Of a stretch of 37,694 nt of DNA, positions 8,108 through 16,904 are shown in pieces; position 1 is the stretch's first letter, and the number at the start of each line of letters is the position of its first letter. Source of the DNA: CAZNLH01 sp964573995 (GTDB lineage Bacteria > Gemmatimonadota > CAZMKB01 > CAZNLH01); contig CAZNLH010000024.1 of assembly GCA_964573995.1 (NCBI GenBank), positions 1-37,694 on the forward strand, in the 5' to 3' direction. A model generated the notes under the pieces. It was not told the origin of the DNA, searched no databases, and saw only the letters and a list, made by a program, of their open reading frames with translations. Both the position numbers and the translations under genes were made by a program.

Positions 8108-10420
8108 TCATCCGCACTCGGAATAGGCGCACGAACGACAGAAGGAACAACCGCCTTCATACTCCAGCGCTGCGCCGCATTCTGGACATGCGCCAGCACC
8201 AGAAAAACAACCGGCCTGTGTGCCCTCGATGTTCAGGTGGAGTTGTATCGCCTTCGCTATGGCATCGGAGCATGACAGGATCGCTTTTCGGCCCAAACCA
8301 TACGGTTTATGGCACCTTATCCCGATCAATTGCTTGATGATCGAATCCGCATCGATCCCGCTCCTCCAGGCGAGAGAGACGAGCCTGCCTATCGCCTCGG
8401 ATTGACTCGCCGCGCACCCCCCTGCCTTCCCCATGGTGTTGAAGAGTTCGAACAGGCCCCTCTCGTCTTCGTTTATCGTCACGTATAGCGGGCCGCAACC
8501 GGTCTGCATCTCCGTGCTGTTCCCCCGCAGCATCTTAGGACGGTCCCTCTTGACGATCTCCATCGGTTTCTCACTGACCCTTCCATTGCCTCTGCCGATG
8601 TTCAGTACTTGGGTCCTCCGGCTCCTGTCCCTGTAAATAGTAACACCCTTGCAACCCTGCTTATAGGCCTGAAGGTATACCTTTCGGACATCATTTACAG
8701 CCGCATCGTGAGGAAAATTGACGGTCTTGGACACCGCGTTGTCTGTGTATCGTTGAAACGCGGCCTGCATGCGGACGTGCCACTCCGGATCGATGTCGTG
8801 GGCCGTGACGAATATGCGCTTTACCTCGCCGGGGACCTCATCCATCTCCTGGAGGCTCCCTCCCCTGGAGAGCCTGTCCATCAATTCTGAACTGTAGAAC
8901 CCGAGCCTCCGTGCCTCCTCCTCGAAGATCGGATGGGACTCAACAAGGCGATCATCATCCATCACGTGCCTGACGTATGATAGGGCGAAGAGGGGCTCGA
9001 TACCGCTGGAGCATCCCGCTATTATGCTGAGCGTACCAGTAGGGGCTATCGTCGTGCATGTGGCGTTCCGCACCTCGGGTTCATCACGCAGGTCGTAGGA
9101 ACTGCCCTTAAAGGCGGGGAACGGCCCCCTCTCCACTGAAAGTTCCCTTGATCGTCTCCTTGCAGTCTCCGTGATGAAGCACATCACCTCTCCGGCCAAC
9201 TCGACTGCCTCCTCGGAGTCGTATGGAATACCCATCAATATCAGCATGTCCGCGAATCCCATGACTCCGAGACCAATCTTTCGGTTCCCCCGAGTTACTC
9301 TCTCTATGTCTTCAAGCGGATACCGGTTGATGTCAATGATATTGTCGAGGAATTTTACCGCCGTGCGCACCGTGTCGCGCAATTTATCCCAATCGACTCG
9401 CGCGGCGCCTTCTTCTTGTCTAACCATCTTGGCGAGGTTTACGGATCCCAGGTTACACGATTCATACGGCAGCAGGGGCTGCTCGCCACACGGGTTGGTG
9501 CTCTCTATTTCTCCGAGGTGGACCGTGGGATTGTCCCGGTTGATACAGTCGAGGAAGATAATACCCGGATCACCGTTCTTCCATGCCATGGTGACCATCA
9601 GGTCGAAGACCTTCCGTGCCTTCAAGCGCTGTGTCACCATCTTGCTATGAGGATTTACCAGATCGTATTCTTCATCCTTCTCCACCTTCTCCATGAACTC
9701 ATCTGTCACGGCAACGGAGGTGTTGAAGTTCGTCAGCCTGGTGTCGTCCTTCTTGGCCGTTATGAAATCAATTATATCTGGATGATCCACCCGCAGGACG
9801 GCCATGTTCGCACCCCGCCTCGTCCCGCCCTGCTTGACCGTCTCGGTTGCGGCGTCAAAGACGTTCAAAAAGGAGAGGGGGCCACTCGATACCCCCTTCG
9901 TTGACTTTACCCGGTCGTTGTGGGGGCGGATCCTGGAGAAGGAGAAGCCCGTTCCTCCACCACTCTTCTGCACGAGCGCGGCGCTCTTGATGGCCTCGAA
10001 GATGCTCTCCATGGAATCCTCTATCGGGATGACGAAGCAGCCGGAGAGTTGGCCCAATTGCCTGCCGGCATTCATCAGTGTAGGAGAGTTGGGGAGGAAC
10101 TCGCACTCGGCCATTATCCGGTAAAAATTCTCCTCGGTCTTTCCTATGTCACATTCCGGGTCATAGAGCAGGTCCGCCATAGCCACGTGATGTGCCACAC
10201 GCCGGAACATCTCCTCCGGTGTCTCGATAACATTCCCACCCTCGTCTTTCCTGAGATATCGCCTCTCGAGGACCTCGACGGCGTTCCTCGTCAGTTCAAT
10301 ACCCTCCCGGTGCACCTCCGACCGGCCGTTTCCACCCTCCCTGGCCACCTCGGAGTCGATCTCCTCCACGAAATCGATCCCGGCCAAGGCCTCACCCTCG
10401 AATTCCTTCTCTTGGGCCAT
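8108..10420 (-). CDS. nrdJ: Adenosylcobalamin-dependent ribonucleotide reductase (class II), zinc-ribbon form without ATP cone
   Basis: This 770-residue enzyme would reduce ribonucleotides to deoxyribonucleotides using a B12-derived radical. Active-site residues are intact: Cys128 in LSGCFVIP and Cys322 in ESCNLG form the redox pair, Cys311 and Glu313 in NPCGE are the thiyl site, and SGGGTGFSFSR and TRRGANMAVLRVDHPD are conserved. The N-terminus enters the core after ~40 residues, so there is no ATP cone for overall activity control. The C-terminus has a Cys-rich end with CPECG, CSFC, CRSCAY and a final ECG (seven Cys in 738-770), a zinc-ribbon-like swinging arm. GGAGGGAG precedes the ATG. 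A second reductase lies 156 nt upstream, and this gene has its own promoter with NrdR-box matches. dcd follows. Confidence 0.95.
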   Translation of the reverse strand: MAQEKEFEGEALAGIDFVEEIDSEVAREGGNGRSEVHREGIELTRNAVEVLERRYLRKDEGGNVIETPEEMFRRVAHHVAMADLLYDPECDIGKTEENFYRIMAECEFLPNSPTLMNAGRQLGQLSGCFVIPIEDSMESIFEAIKSAALVQKSGGGTGFSFSRIRPHNDRVKSTKGVSSGPLSFLNVFDAATETVKQGGTRRGANMAVLRVDHPDIIDFITAKKDDTRLTNFNTSVAVTDEFMEKVEKDEEYDLVNPHSKMVTQRLKARKVFDLMVTMAWKNGDPGIIFLDCINRDNPTVHLGEIESTNPCGEQPLLPYESCNLGSVNLAKMVRQEEGAARVDWDKLRDTVRTAVKFLDNIIDINRYPLEDIERVTRGNRKIGLGVMGFADMLILMGIPYDSEEAVELAGEVMCFITETARRRSRELSVERGPFPAFKGSSYDLRDEPEVRNATCTTIAPTGTLSIIAGCSSGIEPLFALSYVRHVMDDDRLVESHPIFEEEARRLGFYSSELMDRLSRGGSLQEMDEVPGEVKRIFVTAHDIDPEWHVRMQAAFQRYTDNAVSKTVNFPHDAAVNDVRKVYLQAYKQGCKGVTIYRDRSRRTQVLNIGRGNGRVSEKPMEIVKRDRPKMLRGNSTEMQTGCGPLYVTINEDERGLFELFNTMGKAGGCAASQSEAIGRLVSLAWRSGIDADSIIKQLIGIRCHKPYGLGRKAILSCSDAIAKAIQLHLNIEGTQAGCFSGAGACPECGAALEYEGGCSFCRSCAYSECG

Positions 10421-10451
10421 GCTCCACTCCCTCCTTTGTCTATAGATGGTA

Positions 10452-10461
10452 CTATATATTG
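10452..10461 (-). promoter_or_regulatory. NrdR-box match (downstream box)
   Basis: The minus-strand core CAATATATAG fits the published NrdR core CwAtATaTwG at all ten positions. It lies about 10 bp downstream of the -10 element, within the leader. Its centre is 30 bp (three helical turns) from the second box. Confidence 0.6.
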
Positions 10462-10470
10462 ATATTCAGG

Positions 10471-10499
10471 ATAATAATATACAACATATAGGATGTCAA
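10471..10499 (-). promoter_or_regulatory. Strong sigma70-type promoter of the second reductase
   Basis: Minus-strand TTGACA (10494-10499), 17 bp, TATTAT (10471-10476). The -35 is a perfect match and the spacing optimal, so this reductase (and probably dcd) can be expressed apart from the upstream reductase. Confidence 0.8.
10482..10491 (-). promoter_or_regulatory. NrdR-box match (upstream box, inside promoter spacer)
   Basis: The core read on the plus strand, CAACATATAG, matches CwAtATaTwG at nine of ten positions. It lies between the -35 and -10 elements, where a bound repressor would block polymerase. With the box at 10452-10461 it forms the tandem pair typical of NrdR targets. Confidence 0.55.
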
Positions 10500-10576
10500 G
10501 TGTAAAATTAAGCCTATACGAGACAGTGGATTTCCCCCTCATCCGACATGAATGTGCATCCCACATGCAGTATTAC

Positions 10577-12715
10577 TCAATATGCACACGTCTTGCAGTC
10601 ACCGGTCCACTCAGGGCTTACTTCGAGCACCCCTGTACTCCTGACCAGGTCCGGGTGGACGATGACCGTACCGCCCCCTGCTTCGCTATCGCCCCGCAAC
10701 GAGAGGACCTGTCCGCTATGACTGCCGTAACGGTATATGGTGATCCCCTTGCAGCCGAGATCATAGGCCATCATATAGATCTCCCTCACGTCCCGGACAC
10801 CTACGTCTTCGGGCAGGTTGACGGTCTTCGAGACGGCGTTATCAGTGAATTTTTGAAAGGCGGCCTGCATTTCAACGTGTCGTTTCGGCCCGATATCGAA
10901 GGCGGTCACGAAGAGTCGTCTTATATCCTCCGGAACGGCACTCATGTCCCTCACCGACCCACTCTTCGCTATCTCAGCCATCAGGTCCTCGCTGAAAAAT
11001 CCCTCCCTCCTGGCACTCTCTTCGAAGAGGGAATTCTTCTCCAGTAGCCTCGTCCCCTCCATGACATTGCGGACGTAACTCACTGCAAAGAGCGGTTCTA
11101 TACCGCTCGACACCCCGGCGATCAGGCTGATGGTCCCTGTCGGCGCGACAGTCGTAAGCGTCGCGTTGCGTATCCCGCTGAAACCCTGTCTATCCCACCG
11201 GCTCCCGCTGAAGTTCGGAAACGATCCCTTCAATTCGGCCAACCGGGCCGAGGCATCCCTGGCGGTCTCACGGATGTACTTCATGACTTCCTCGGCCATC
11301 GAGAGGGCCTGCGGGGAATCATACGGTATTCGAGCCCTTATCAGCATCTCCGCGAAACCCATCACTCCAAGCCCGATCTTCCTGTTCCCGCGGGTCATAG
11401 CCTCGATCTCGGGTGAAGGATAACGGTTGACGTCTATCACGTCGTCGAGGAACCTGACCGCGATCCTGACGGTCCCCGCCAACTTCTCCCTGTCGAGGAC
11501 CTCACCGTCCATCATTGCAGACAGGTTTATCGAGCCCAAGTTGCATGCCTCATACGGGAGCAGCGGCTGCTCGCCGCAGGGATTGGTGCTCTCGATGTCG
11601 CCGAGCATGGGCGTTGGGTTGTCCTGGTTTATCCTGTCTATGAATATCAGGCCGGGATCACCGTTCATCCACGCCATCTGGGAAATCATGTCGAATACGT
11701 CCCTTGCCCTCAACCGCCTTACCGACTTGCCGTTCCTGGGGTTGACCAGGTCGTACGTCTCGTCGTCTCTGACGGCCCGCATGAATTCATCAGTGGCTGC
11801 AACAGAGATGTTGAAGTTGTTCAATCTGTCGCCACCCGACTTGGCGGAGATGAACTCCAGTATATCAGGGTGATCAACGCGGAGGATCCCCATGTTGGCG
11901 CCCCTGCGCCTTCCCCCCTGCCGGATCACCTCAGTGGACCCGTCGAAGACCCTCATGAAGGATACCGGCCCCGAGGCTATCCCTCCTGTCGACTTGACCA
12001 TATCGTTACGCGGCCTCAACCTTGAAAAAGAGAACCCCGTGCCGCCCCCAGATTGGTGCACGAGCGCCATCGTCTTGAGCGCGTCGAAGATCCCCTCCAT
12101 CGAGTCTTCCACCGGGATCACGAAACAGGCAGCGAGTTGGCCAAGGTCTGTCCCGGCGTTCATGAGGGTCGGAGAATTGGGTAGAAACTCCAGGCGGAGC
12201 ATCATCCCGTAAAAATCCTCCTGGAGTTCTTCGACCTCATCCCTACCGACATACGCATCCTCAGCGGCGACCACCGCCTTCGCCACCCGTCTCATCATCC
12301 CCCGAGGGGTCTCCATGACCCTGCCGAGTTCATCCTTGCGCAGGTAGCGCCGTTCGAGTATCTTGACCGCGTTGACGGTGAGCTTGAGGTCATCCTGAAC
12401 CCCGAAGAGCCCCTTGGCCTGCCGTATCTCCGTTCTCTGCCTGCGGTACAGGATATATGCGCGGGCGACATCGGCCAGGCCCTTGCCTACCAAAACCTCC
12501 TCCACGATGTCCTGGATCGTCTCTACTCCAGGCGGTTCGCTTCCGAGCGTCCGCCTGAGCCGGCCCGCGACCTCTTCCGCCAGAGATTCGAGCAGGTGCG
12601 GTTCTTCCCTGCCGACCGACCTCATCGCCTCCGCCATGGCGTTTCGGATTTTCCCGATGTTGAAGGCCTCGAGGCTTCCATCCCGCTTGCGAATGTGCTT
12701 TAGTTCCTTTGGCAT
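10577..12715 (-). CDS. nrdJ: Adenosylcobalamin-dependent ribonucleotide reductase (class II), ATP-cone form
   Basis: This 712-residue paralogue of the neighbouring reductase begins with an ATP cone (residues ~3-95, KHIRKRDGSLEAFNIGKIRN) that senses ATP/dATP for overall activity. The catalytic core has Cys197 (LAACFVIP), Cys380 and Glu382 (NPCGE) and Cys391 (EACNLG), with the same 11-residue spacing between the thiyl and redox cysteines as in its sister. The C-terminus stops early at CKTCAY (Cys707 and Cys710), keeping a CxxC arm but no zinc ribbon. AAGGA lies about 9 nt upstream of the ATG. It follows the DUF4139 gene by 55 nt without an obvious promoter or NrdR box, so it may belong to that transcript. 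Class II enzymes work with or without oxygen. Confidence 0.95.
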   Translation of the reverse strand: MPKELKHIRKRDGSLEAFNIGKIRNAMAEAMRSVGREEPHLLESLAEEVAGRLRRTLGSEPPGVETIQDIVEEVLVGKGLADVARAYILYRRQRTEIRQAKGLFGVQDDLKLTVNAVKILERRYLRKDELGRVMETPRGMMRRVAKAVVAAEDAYVGRDEVEELQEDFYGMMLRLEFLPNSPTLMNAGTDLGQLAACFVIPVEDSMEGIFDALKTMALVHQSGGGTGFSFSRLRPRNDMVKSTGGIASGPVSFMRVFDGSTEVIRQGGRRRGANMGILRVDHPDILEFISAKSGGDRLNNFNISVAATDEFMRAVRDDETYDLVNPRNGKSVRRLRARDVFDMISQMAWMNGDPGLIFIDRINQDNPTPMLGDIESTNPCGEQPLLPYEACNLGSINLSAMMDGEVLDREKLAGTVRIAVRFLDDVIDVNRYPSPEIEAMTRGNRKIGLGVMGFAEMLIRARIPYDSPQALSMAEEVMKYIRETARDASARLAELKGSFPNFSGSRWDRQGFSGIRNATLTTVAPTGTISLIAGVSSGIEPLFAVSYVRNVMEGTRLLEKNSLFEESARREGFFSEDLMAEIAKSGSVRDMSAVPEDIRRLFVTAFDIGPKRHVEMQAAFQKFTDNAVSKTVNLPEDVGVRDVREIYMMAYDLGCKGITIYRYGSHSGQVLSLRGDSEAGGGTVIVHPDLVRSTGVLEVSPEWTGDCKTCAY

Positions 12716-12770
12716 TTCAAAGGTCCTTTTATTGAGGAATATCCTTCAGGACAGGAAAAGAAGACGATTG

Positions 12771-14216
12771 TTATCGTATCCTGACCCGATAGGTGACCTT
12801 CGTCTCCTGACCCGCCCCTACGTGGACCTGGAACCGCACCTCGTTCGCCTTTTCCTTCTCGTAGTCCTGGCTGCTCTGGAGGATCTCCCAGTCTCCTGGA
12901 ATCGACTCCATCACGTCCACGAATACCCCCTCATCCTTGTGGTTCCTGATCGAAATCTCGTAGGCGCTCTCCGTGACAGAAGGCCCGACCTTCTGGAAAT
13001 CCGTCTGTTTGCGCTCGGCCACGATATCGAACGCCTCGCCGATCTTCACCTTGAACTGCTCGTCGACCGGCGTGTGTTCTATCCGATCCTCCCCCACGAA
13101 CTCGATCGATCCGTCGGCGTCCTCCTTGTAGACCCGGAAGGTGCCGCCTGGAAGAGGCATACCCATCCCCGCCGTCTTTCGGTTCTGCATCTCGAGGTAC
13201 ACCCCGACCTTCGACTTCACGGGTTCGATCCAACTGGAATAGAAACTGCCGCTGCCCCGATAGACGTACCTCTTCTTCACCGTGATTCCCGGCGCATCGA
13301 ACAGGGTCATCTGCTTGGTCTGGTTCTCCTTGATGGTGGTCTTCCGGTCAAGGGTGTAAAGGTGATACTCGAAGAAGGATTTCTCCTCGAACTGCGGTTT
13401 CGTGCCCTGGTTGGCCGTCATCTCGAGGTACCTTCTCCGGCCCACGGTGGGCTCCCCCGCGCGGTGGATCTCGCCGGCCACCAACTTCAGCAACGCGTTC
13501 CGATATGACGCCCCGCTCTTGTTGTCAATGGTGACCCAGCCGGACAGGTCCATCTTCGTGTCGTCCTTGTTCAGGAGCCCCACGTAGTCCGCCTTCCAGT
13601 TGATACCGGAAGTCAGGTAGGAGACCTCGATGTCCTGCGTTCCATCCTTCCCGCTGTCGAGTAACCACACGAGGGTCGGTCTGCTGATCAGGTTCTCTGG
13701 GATGCCTGGAAATATCCAGCGCCTGTAGGAGGATTCCGCCCCCTTGAGGTCGAAGGTGATCCCCTCGTCGGTCTTGTAGACAAGCCCGTCGTTCGTGCTG
13801 AGTATGGTGGCGGTTACCGTTTCCTCCTCCTTCGTCACGGGATTGATCCGGATCAATTTCACATCCTTGCCGACGTATTTATCCATGAGTTTCCCGGGAT
13901 TCAGGAGGTCATACTCGTAGTTCTGTTCGTGCACCACCAGTTTCTCCGGGTCGCTCAGGGAACGGATGTGGACGGTTGTCGGGTCTATCCTGGAGGCCAC
14001 GTCCATGAACTCGAGCGATAGAATTCCCTTCTTGAGATCGATAGACCTGCGGTCCTTCACGAGCCCGAGGTCCTGGTTGTAGACCGTGATCGCCACCTCT
14101 TTCTGATCGTCGAGTGTGGTGCGCCTTATCTGCCCCGAATCGGCGGCATAAAGTGCAGCGGCGCCGATCCCGGCAAGGAGCAGGACGACATTGATCTCTC
14201 GCACTATTCGTCTCAT
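12771..14216 (-). CDS. DUF4139 domain-containing exported protein
   Basis: This 481-residue protein starts with a signal peptide (REINVVLLLAGIGAAALYAA). Its body matches proteins annotated DUF4139: VYNQDLGLVKDRRSIDLKKG near the N-terminus, DPTTVHIRSL, TSGINWKADYVGLL and WVTIDNKSGASYRNALLKLV in the middle, and a C-terminal beta-rich part ending in TKVTYRVRIR. The fold is predicted to be beta-sandwich; biochemical function is unknown to me. The ATG at 14216 is preferred to a TTG at 14264 because GGAGG lies 9 nt upstream and the signal peptide starts there. It lies 48 nt after an aminotransferase gene and 55 nt before the ATP-cone reductase, so an operon is likely, but no functional link is evident. 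Confidence 0.85.
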   Translation of the reverse strand: MRRIVREINVVLLLAGIGAAALYAADSGQIRRTTLDDQKEVAITVYNQDLGLVKDRRSIDLKKGILSLEFMDVASRIDPTTVHIRSLSDPEKLVVHEQNYEYDLLNPGKLMDKYVGKDVKLIRINPVTKEEETVTATILSTNDGLVYKTDEGITFDLKGAESSYRRWIFPGIPENLISRPTLVWLLDSGKDGTQDIEVSYLTSGINWKADYVGLLNKDDTKMDLSGWVTIDNKSGASYRNALLKLVAGEIHRAGEPTVGRRRYLEMTANQGTKPQFEEKSFFEYHLYTLDRKTTIKENQTKQMTLFDAPGITVKKRYVYRGSGSFYSSWIEPVKSKVGVYLEMQNRKTAGMGMPLPGGTFRVYKEDADGSIEFVGEDRIEHTPVDEQFKVKIGEAFDIVAERKQTDFQKVGPSVTESAYEISIRNHKDEGVFVDVMESIPGDWEILQSSQDYEKEKANEVRFQVHVGAGQETKVTYRVRIR

Positions 14217-14264
14217 GGTAAGTATCCTCCGGTTGTTCCGATGTTCATCCCTCGGAAGGTCCAA

Positions 14265-15392
14265 TCATCCCCCGAGAGCCTCGAGAAGGGTATCGATCTC
14301 CTCCACCGAATTGTAGAAGTGCGGGGAGCAGCGGAGATAGCCCTCCCTCAGCGCAATCGTGATGTTACGTTCCTTGAGGTGATTGAAGGCGACATCGTTG
14401 TCATACCCCGCCGAGAAGAGGACGATCCCAGACTTCTCGCCGTCGTTGCGCGGGCTCAGTACCTGGTGACCCCGCTCACGCAGGCCCTCCACCAGATGAT
14501 CCGTAAGGGCGATTATCTTCGCCTCTACCCGGTCCTTCCCGGCCTCCAGTATCAGTCGCAGCGACTCACACAGGCCCCACATCCCCATCCAGTTCTCCGT
14601 CGCTATCTCGAATCGCTCGGCCGAGTCGAGCAGGTCCAGGCGGTAGTTGAAGAAGTCCCAGGAATCCTTCACGCTGAGCCACCCTACGTAGGCCGGGGTG
14701 AGCCGCTCCTGGAGGGCTTCGCTCAGGTATATGAAGCCCGTCCCCTGTGGTCCCATCAGCCACTTGTGGCCGCCGCAGGATATGAAATCGATCTTCTGCG
14801 CATCGACATCGAGGACTATTCCCCCGGCCGCCTGGATCGGGTCGACCGAAAAGACGATTCCGCGCTCCCGGCATATCTCACCGAGCGCCCTCAGGTCCAT
14901 CCTGTAACCATTGAGGAACTGGACGTAACTCACCGAGACGAGCCTCGTCTCGGGCCGCATCGCCCGGACGTAGTCCTCGACGAGCACCCTGCCATCACGG
15001 GCCTTCACCAGGTCGACGTCCACACCCAGTCTCCTAAGGTTGAGGAAGGGGTAGATGTTCGACGGGAACTCCATCTCGTTAAGTATGACATGGTCTCCCT
15101 CCTTCCACTGAAGCCCGGTAGCGAGGATGTTGAAGCCGGTCGAGGTATTCTTGACAAGCGCGATACGATCGACCGGCGCGTTGATAAGCCGCGCGATCAG
15201 CCCACGAACCTCGTTCCCCTTGGCGTAATTCTCCTGCCATGGATCCACTGCTCCAATGGATCTAATATCAATGTATTTATGTAGCGCTTCAACGACCCGC
15301 GAGGACATCGGCGAGGTCGCCGCATGGTTCAGGTAACACCCTTTCCTCGTGACCGGGAAGAAGGACCTGTACTCCTCCAGGCTGTTGATCAT
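14265..15392 (-). CDS. Class V aminotransferase-fold PLP enzyme
   Basis: This 375-residue fold-type I PLP enzyme resembles the cysteine desulfurase and isopenicillin-epimerase group. The PLP lysine is in SCGGHKWLMGPQGTGF (about residues 215-230). SVDPIQAAGG holds the PLP-binding aspartate and glutamine, and LNHAATSPMS forms the N-terminal substrate loop. The short active-site loop bearing a catalytic cysteine in IscS/SufS is not visible, so desulfurase activity is not supported and the substrate is unknown. The ATG at 15392 has a GAGAGAGA purine run upstream. It shares the 194-nt intergenic region with divergent trpS and would be the first gene of the long leftward run. A weak promoter (TTGCGT, 16 bp, TAGATT) can be found but is not compelling. 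Confidence 0.87.
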   Translation of the reverse strand: MINSLEEYRSFFPVTRKGCYLNHAATSPMSSRVVEALHKYIDIRSIGAVDPWQENYAKGNEVRGLIARLINAPVDRIALVKNTSTGFNILATGLQWKEGDHVILNEMEFPSNIYPFLNLRRLGVDVDLVKARDGRVLVEDYVRAMRPETRLVSVSYVQFLNGYRMDLRALGEICRERGIVFSVDPIQAAGGIVLDVDAQKIDFISCGGHKWLMGPQGTGFIYLSEALQERLTPAYVGWLSVKDSWDFFNYRLDLLDSAERFEIATENWMGMWGLCESLRLILEAGKDRVEAKIIALTDHLVEGLRERGHQVLSPRNDGEKSGIVLFSAGYDNDVAFNHLKERNITIALREGYLRCSPHFYNSVEEIDTLLEALGG

Positions 15393-15514
15393 GGTAATTA
15401 TCTCTCTCTGGATTCAGTCGGCCGGCAGTCGATGAGATCATGATGCAGGCGCGGGGACCACATTCGTAAAATCTACACACCTCAGGGAAAAACGCAAGGA
15501 GAAAAAGGGGGGTG

Positions 15515-15544
15515 TTGACAAGGTGAACCGTGGAATGCTAAATT
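15515..15544 (+). promoter_or_regulatory. Promoter of trpS
   Basis: TTGACA (15515-15520), 18 bp, TAAATT (15539-15544), about 35 nt before the trpS ATG. I saw no T-box or leader peptide rich in Trp codons. Confidence 0.6.
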
Positions 15545-15586
15545 TGCACCTGCGGATATTGCACCGAAGGAGAGGATTGACATCCC

Positions 15587-16597
15587 ATGGGAAAAAAGCG
15601 CGTGCTGACAGGGGACCGACCGACGGGAAGGCTCCACCTCGGCCATTACGTCGGGAGCCTTACGCAAAGGGTCCTCCTGCAGGATGAATATGAATGCTAT
15701 TTCATCATCGCAGACTTTCACGTCCTGACCACCAACCCGGGGATCGAATCCGTACGCCGGATCCCGGAAAACATCCGCGAAATGGTCCTCGATTACCTCA
15801 GCGTCGGCATCGACCCGGACAAGAGCGTGATTTACATACAATCCCAGGTCCCCGAGGTATCCGAACTCGCCCTGCTTTTCAACATGCTCGTAACTGTGCC
15901 TCGCGTCCAGCGGATACCCACCCTGAAAGAGGTTACAAAGACACTGCACATAGAAAATCCCTCCCTGGGCCTCCTCGCTTACCCCGTTCTCCAGGCGGCG
16001 GACATCCTGATGGTCAGGGCCCATCTCGTGCCCGTGGGTAAGGACCAGGAGCCACACATTGAACTCACGCGAGAGATCGCCAGGAGATTCAACACCCTTT
16101 ACGGTCATGTCTTTCCGGAGCCGAATGCGGGGAGCGGCGACCTGTTCACCCTCGTGGGCACCGACGGCCAGGCCAAGATGAGCAAGTCGCTCGACAACGC
16201 CATCTTCCTGTCAGACCCCCCGGAAGAGGTCGAGAGAAAGGTCATGACGATGTACACCGACCCCACGCGGATCCATGCGACCGATCCGGGACACGTCGAG
16301 GGCAACCCGGTATTCATCTACCATCGACGCTTCAATGACGACAAGGGAGAGGTCGCTGAACTCGAAGAGCGCTACCGGAAGGGAACCGTAGGTGACGTCG
16401 AGGTCAAGAAACGGCTGATCCTGGCCCTTAACCGCTTTCTCGAGCCGATTCGCGATAAGCGTGCGGCCTACGAGAAGGAAGAGGGGCTCGTTGAGGACAT
16501 CGTCACGCGGGGAACCAGGAAGGCAAGGGAGGAGGCCAGGGCCACTCTCGCGGCGGCCCGGAAGGCCATGGGCCTCAACTACTTTCAAACCGGCTGA
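15587..16597 (+). CDS. trpS: Tryptophanyl-tRNA synthetase
   Basis: This 336-residue class Ic synthetase charges tRNA-Trp. Signatures are TGDRPTGRLHLGHYVGS (the HIGH-type motif LHLGH), YFIIADFHVL, YPVLQAADILM with VGKDQEPHIELTREIARRFN, and KMSKS at 197-201 (QAKMSKSLDN). Its length is typical. It is transcribed alone to the right, with GGAGAGG upstream of the ATG at a slightly long distance. It ends in TGA, which shows that UGA is an ordinary stop in this genome. Confidence 0.97.
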   Translation: MGKKRVLTGDRPTGRLHLGHYVGSLTQRVLLQDEYECYFIIADFHVLTTNPGIESVRRIPENIREMVLDYLSVGIDPDKSVIYIQSQVPEVSELALLFNMLVTVPRVQRIPTLKEVTKTLHIENPSLGLLAYPVLQAADILMVRAHLVPVGKDQEPHIELTREIARRFNTLYGHVFPEPNAGSGDLFTLVGTDGQAKMSKSLDNAIFLSDPPEEVERKVMTMYTDPTRIHATDPGHVEGNPVFIYHRRFNDDKGEVAELEERYRKGTVGDVEVKKRLILALNRFLEPIRDKRAAYEKEEGLVEDIVTRGTRKAREEARATLAAARKAMGLNYFQTG

Positions 16598-16696
16598 GCG
16601 ATCCCTTCACCTGTTCACTTGGCACCAGTAGCGGGTGCCTGCTCCATGAAACGACGGGATGAGCGCCTGGCGCTGAAGCATCGACAGCGCAAGGGC

Positions 16697-16849
16697 CTAC
16701 TCTTCGTCTCCTGAATCCGCCTCAACATCCTCCCCCTCTCCCCCTTCATCGAGGTCCTCGTCCTCCAGAGCCGCCTGCATAACGATCAGCACATCCTCGA
16801 ACTCATTGAGCCAGTTGAATCCCAGGAAGTCGAGCAACCAACCGGACAT
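16697..16849 (-). CDS. Small acidic ORF (50 aa) with strong ribosome-binding site
   Basis: I do not recognise this protein. It begins MSGWLLDFLGFNWL, an aromatic, hydrophobic, possibly amphipathic start, then EFEDVLIVMQAAL, and ends in ~20 residues almost entirely Asp, Glu and Gly. AAGGAGG ends 5 nt before the ATG, the best-spaced Shine-Dalgarno nearby, which argues for translation despite the short length. It lies 55 nt after the probable selenoprotein gene on the same strand and convergent to trpS. It might be a small partner or an adaptor, but nothing in the sequence proves a role. Confidence 0.5.
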   Translation of the reverse strand: MSGWLLDFLGFNWLNEFEDVLIVMQAALEDEDLDEGGEGEDVEADSGDEE

Positions 16850-16904
16850 ATAGGCCTCCTTCTCATGCGATGTACCAAGAATCGAGGGCTTCTCTTACCA
16901 ACTG

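Noticed and set aside
12414..13508. 364-codon plus-strand open frame across the reductase and DUF4139 genes
   Set aside because: It spans two well-supported minus-strand genes and their intergenic gap and shows no domain.
15482..16108. 208-codon open frame on the minus strand opposite trpS
   Set aside because: It is antisense to a clear tryptophanyl-tRNA synthetase and encodes no recognisable domain.
16621..16639. GGCACC/GGTGCC hairpin after trpS as terminator
   Set aside because: It has only 6 bp and no T-rich tract, so I do not call it.
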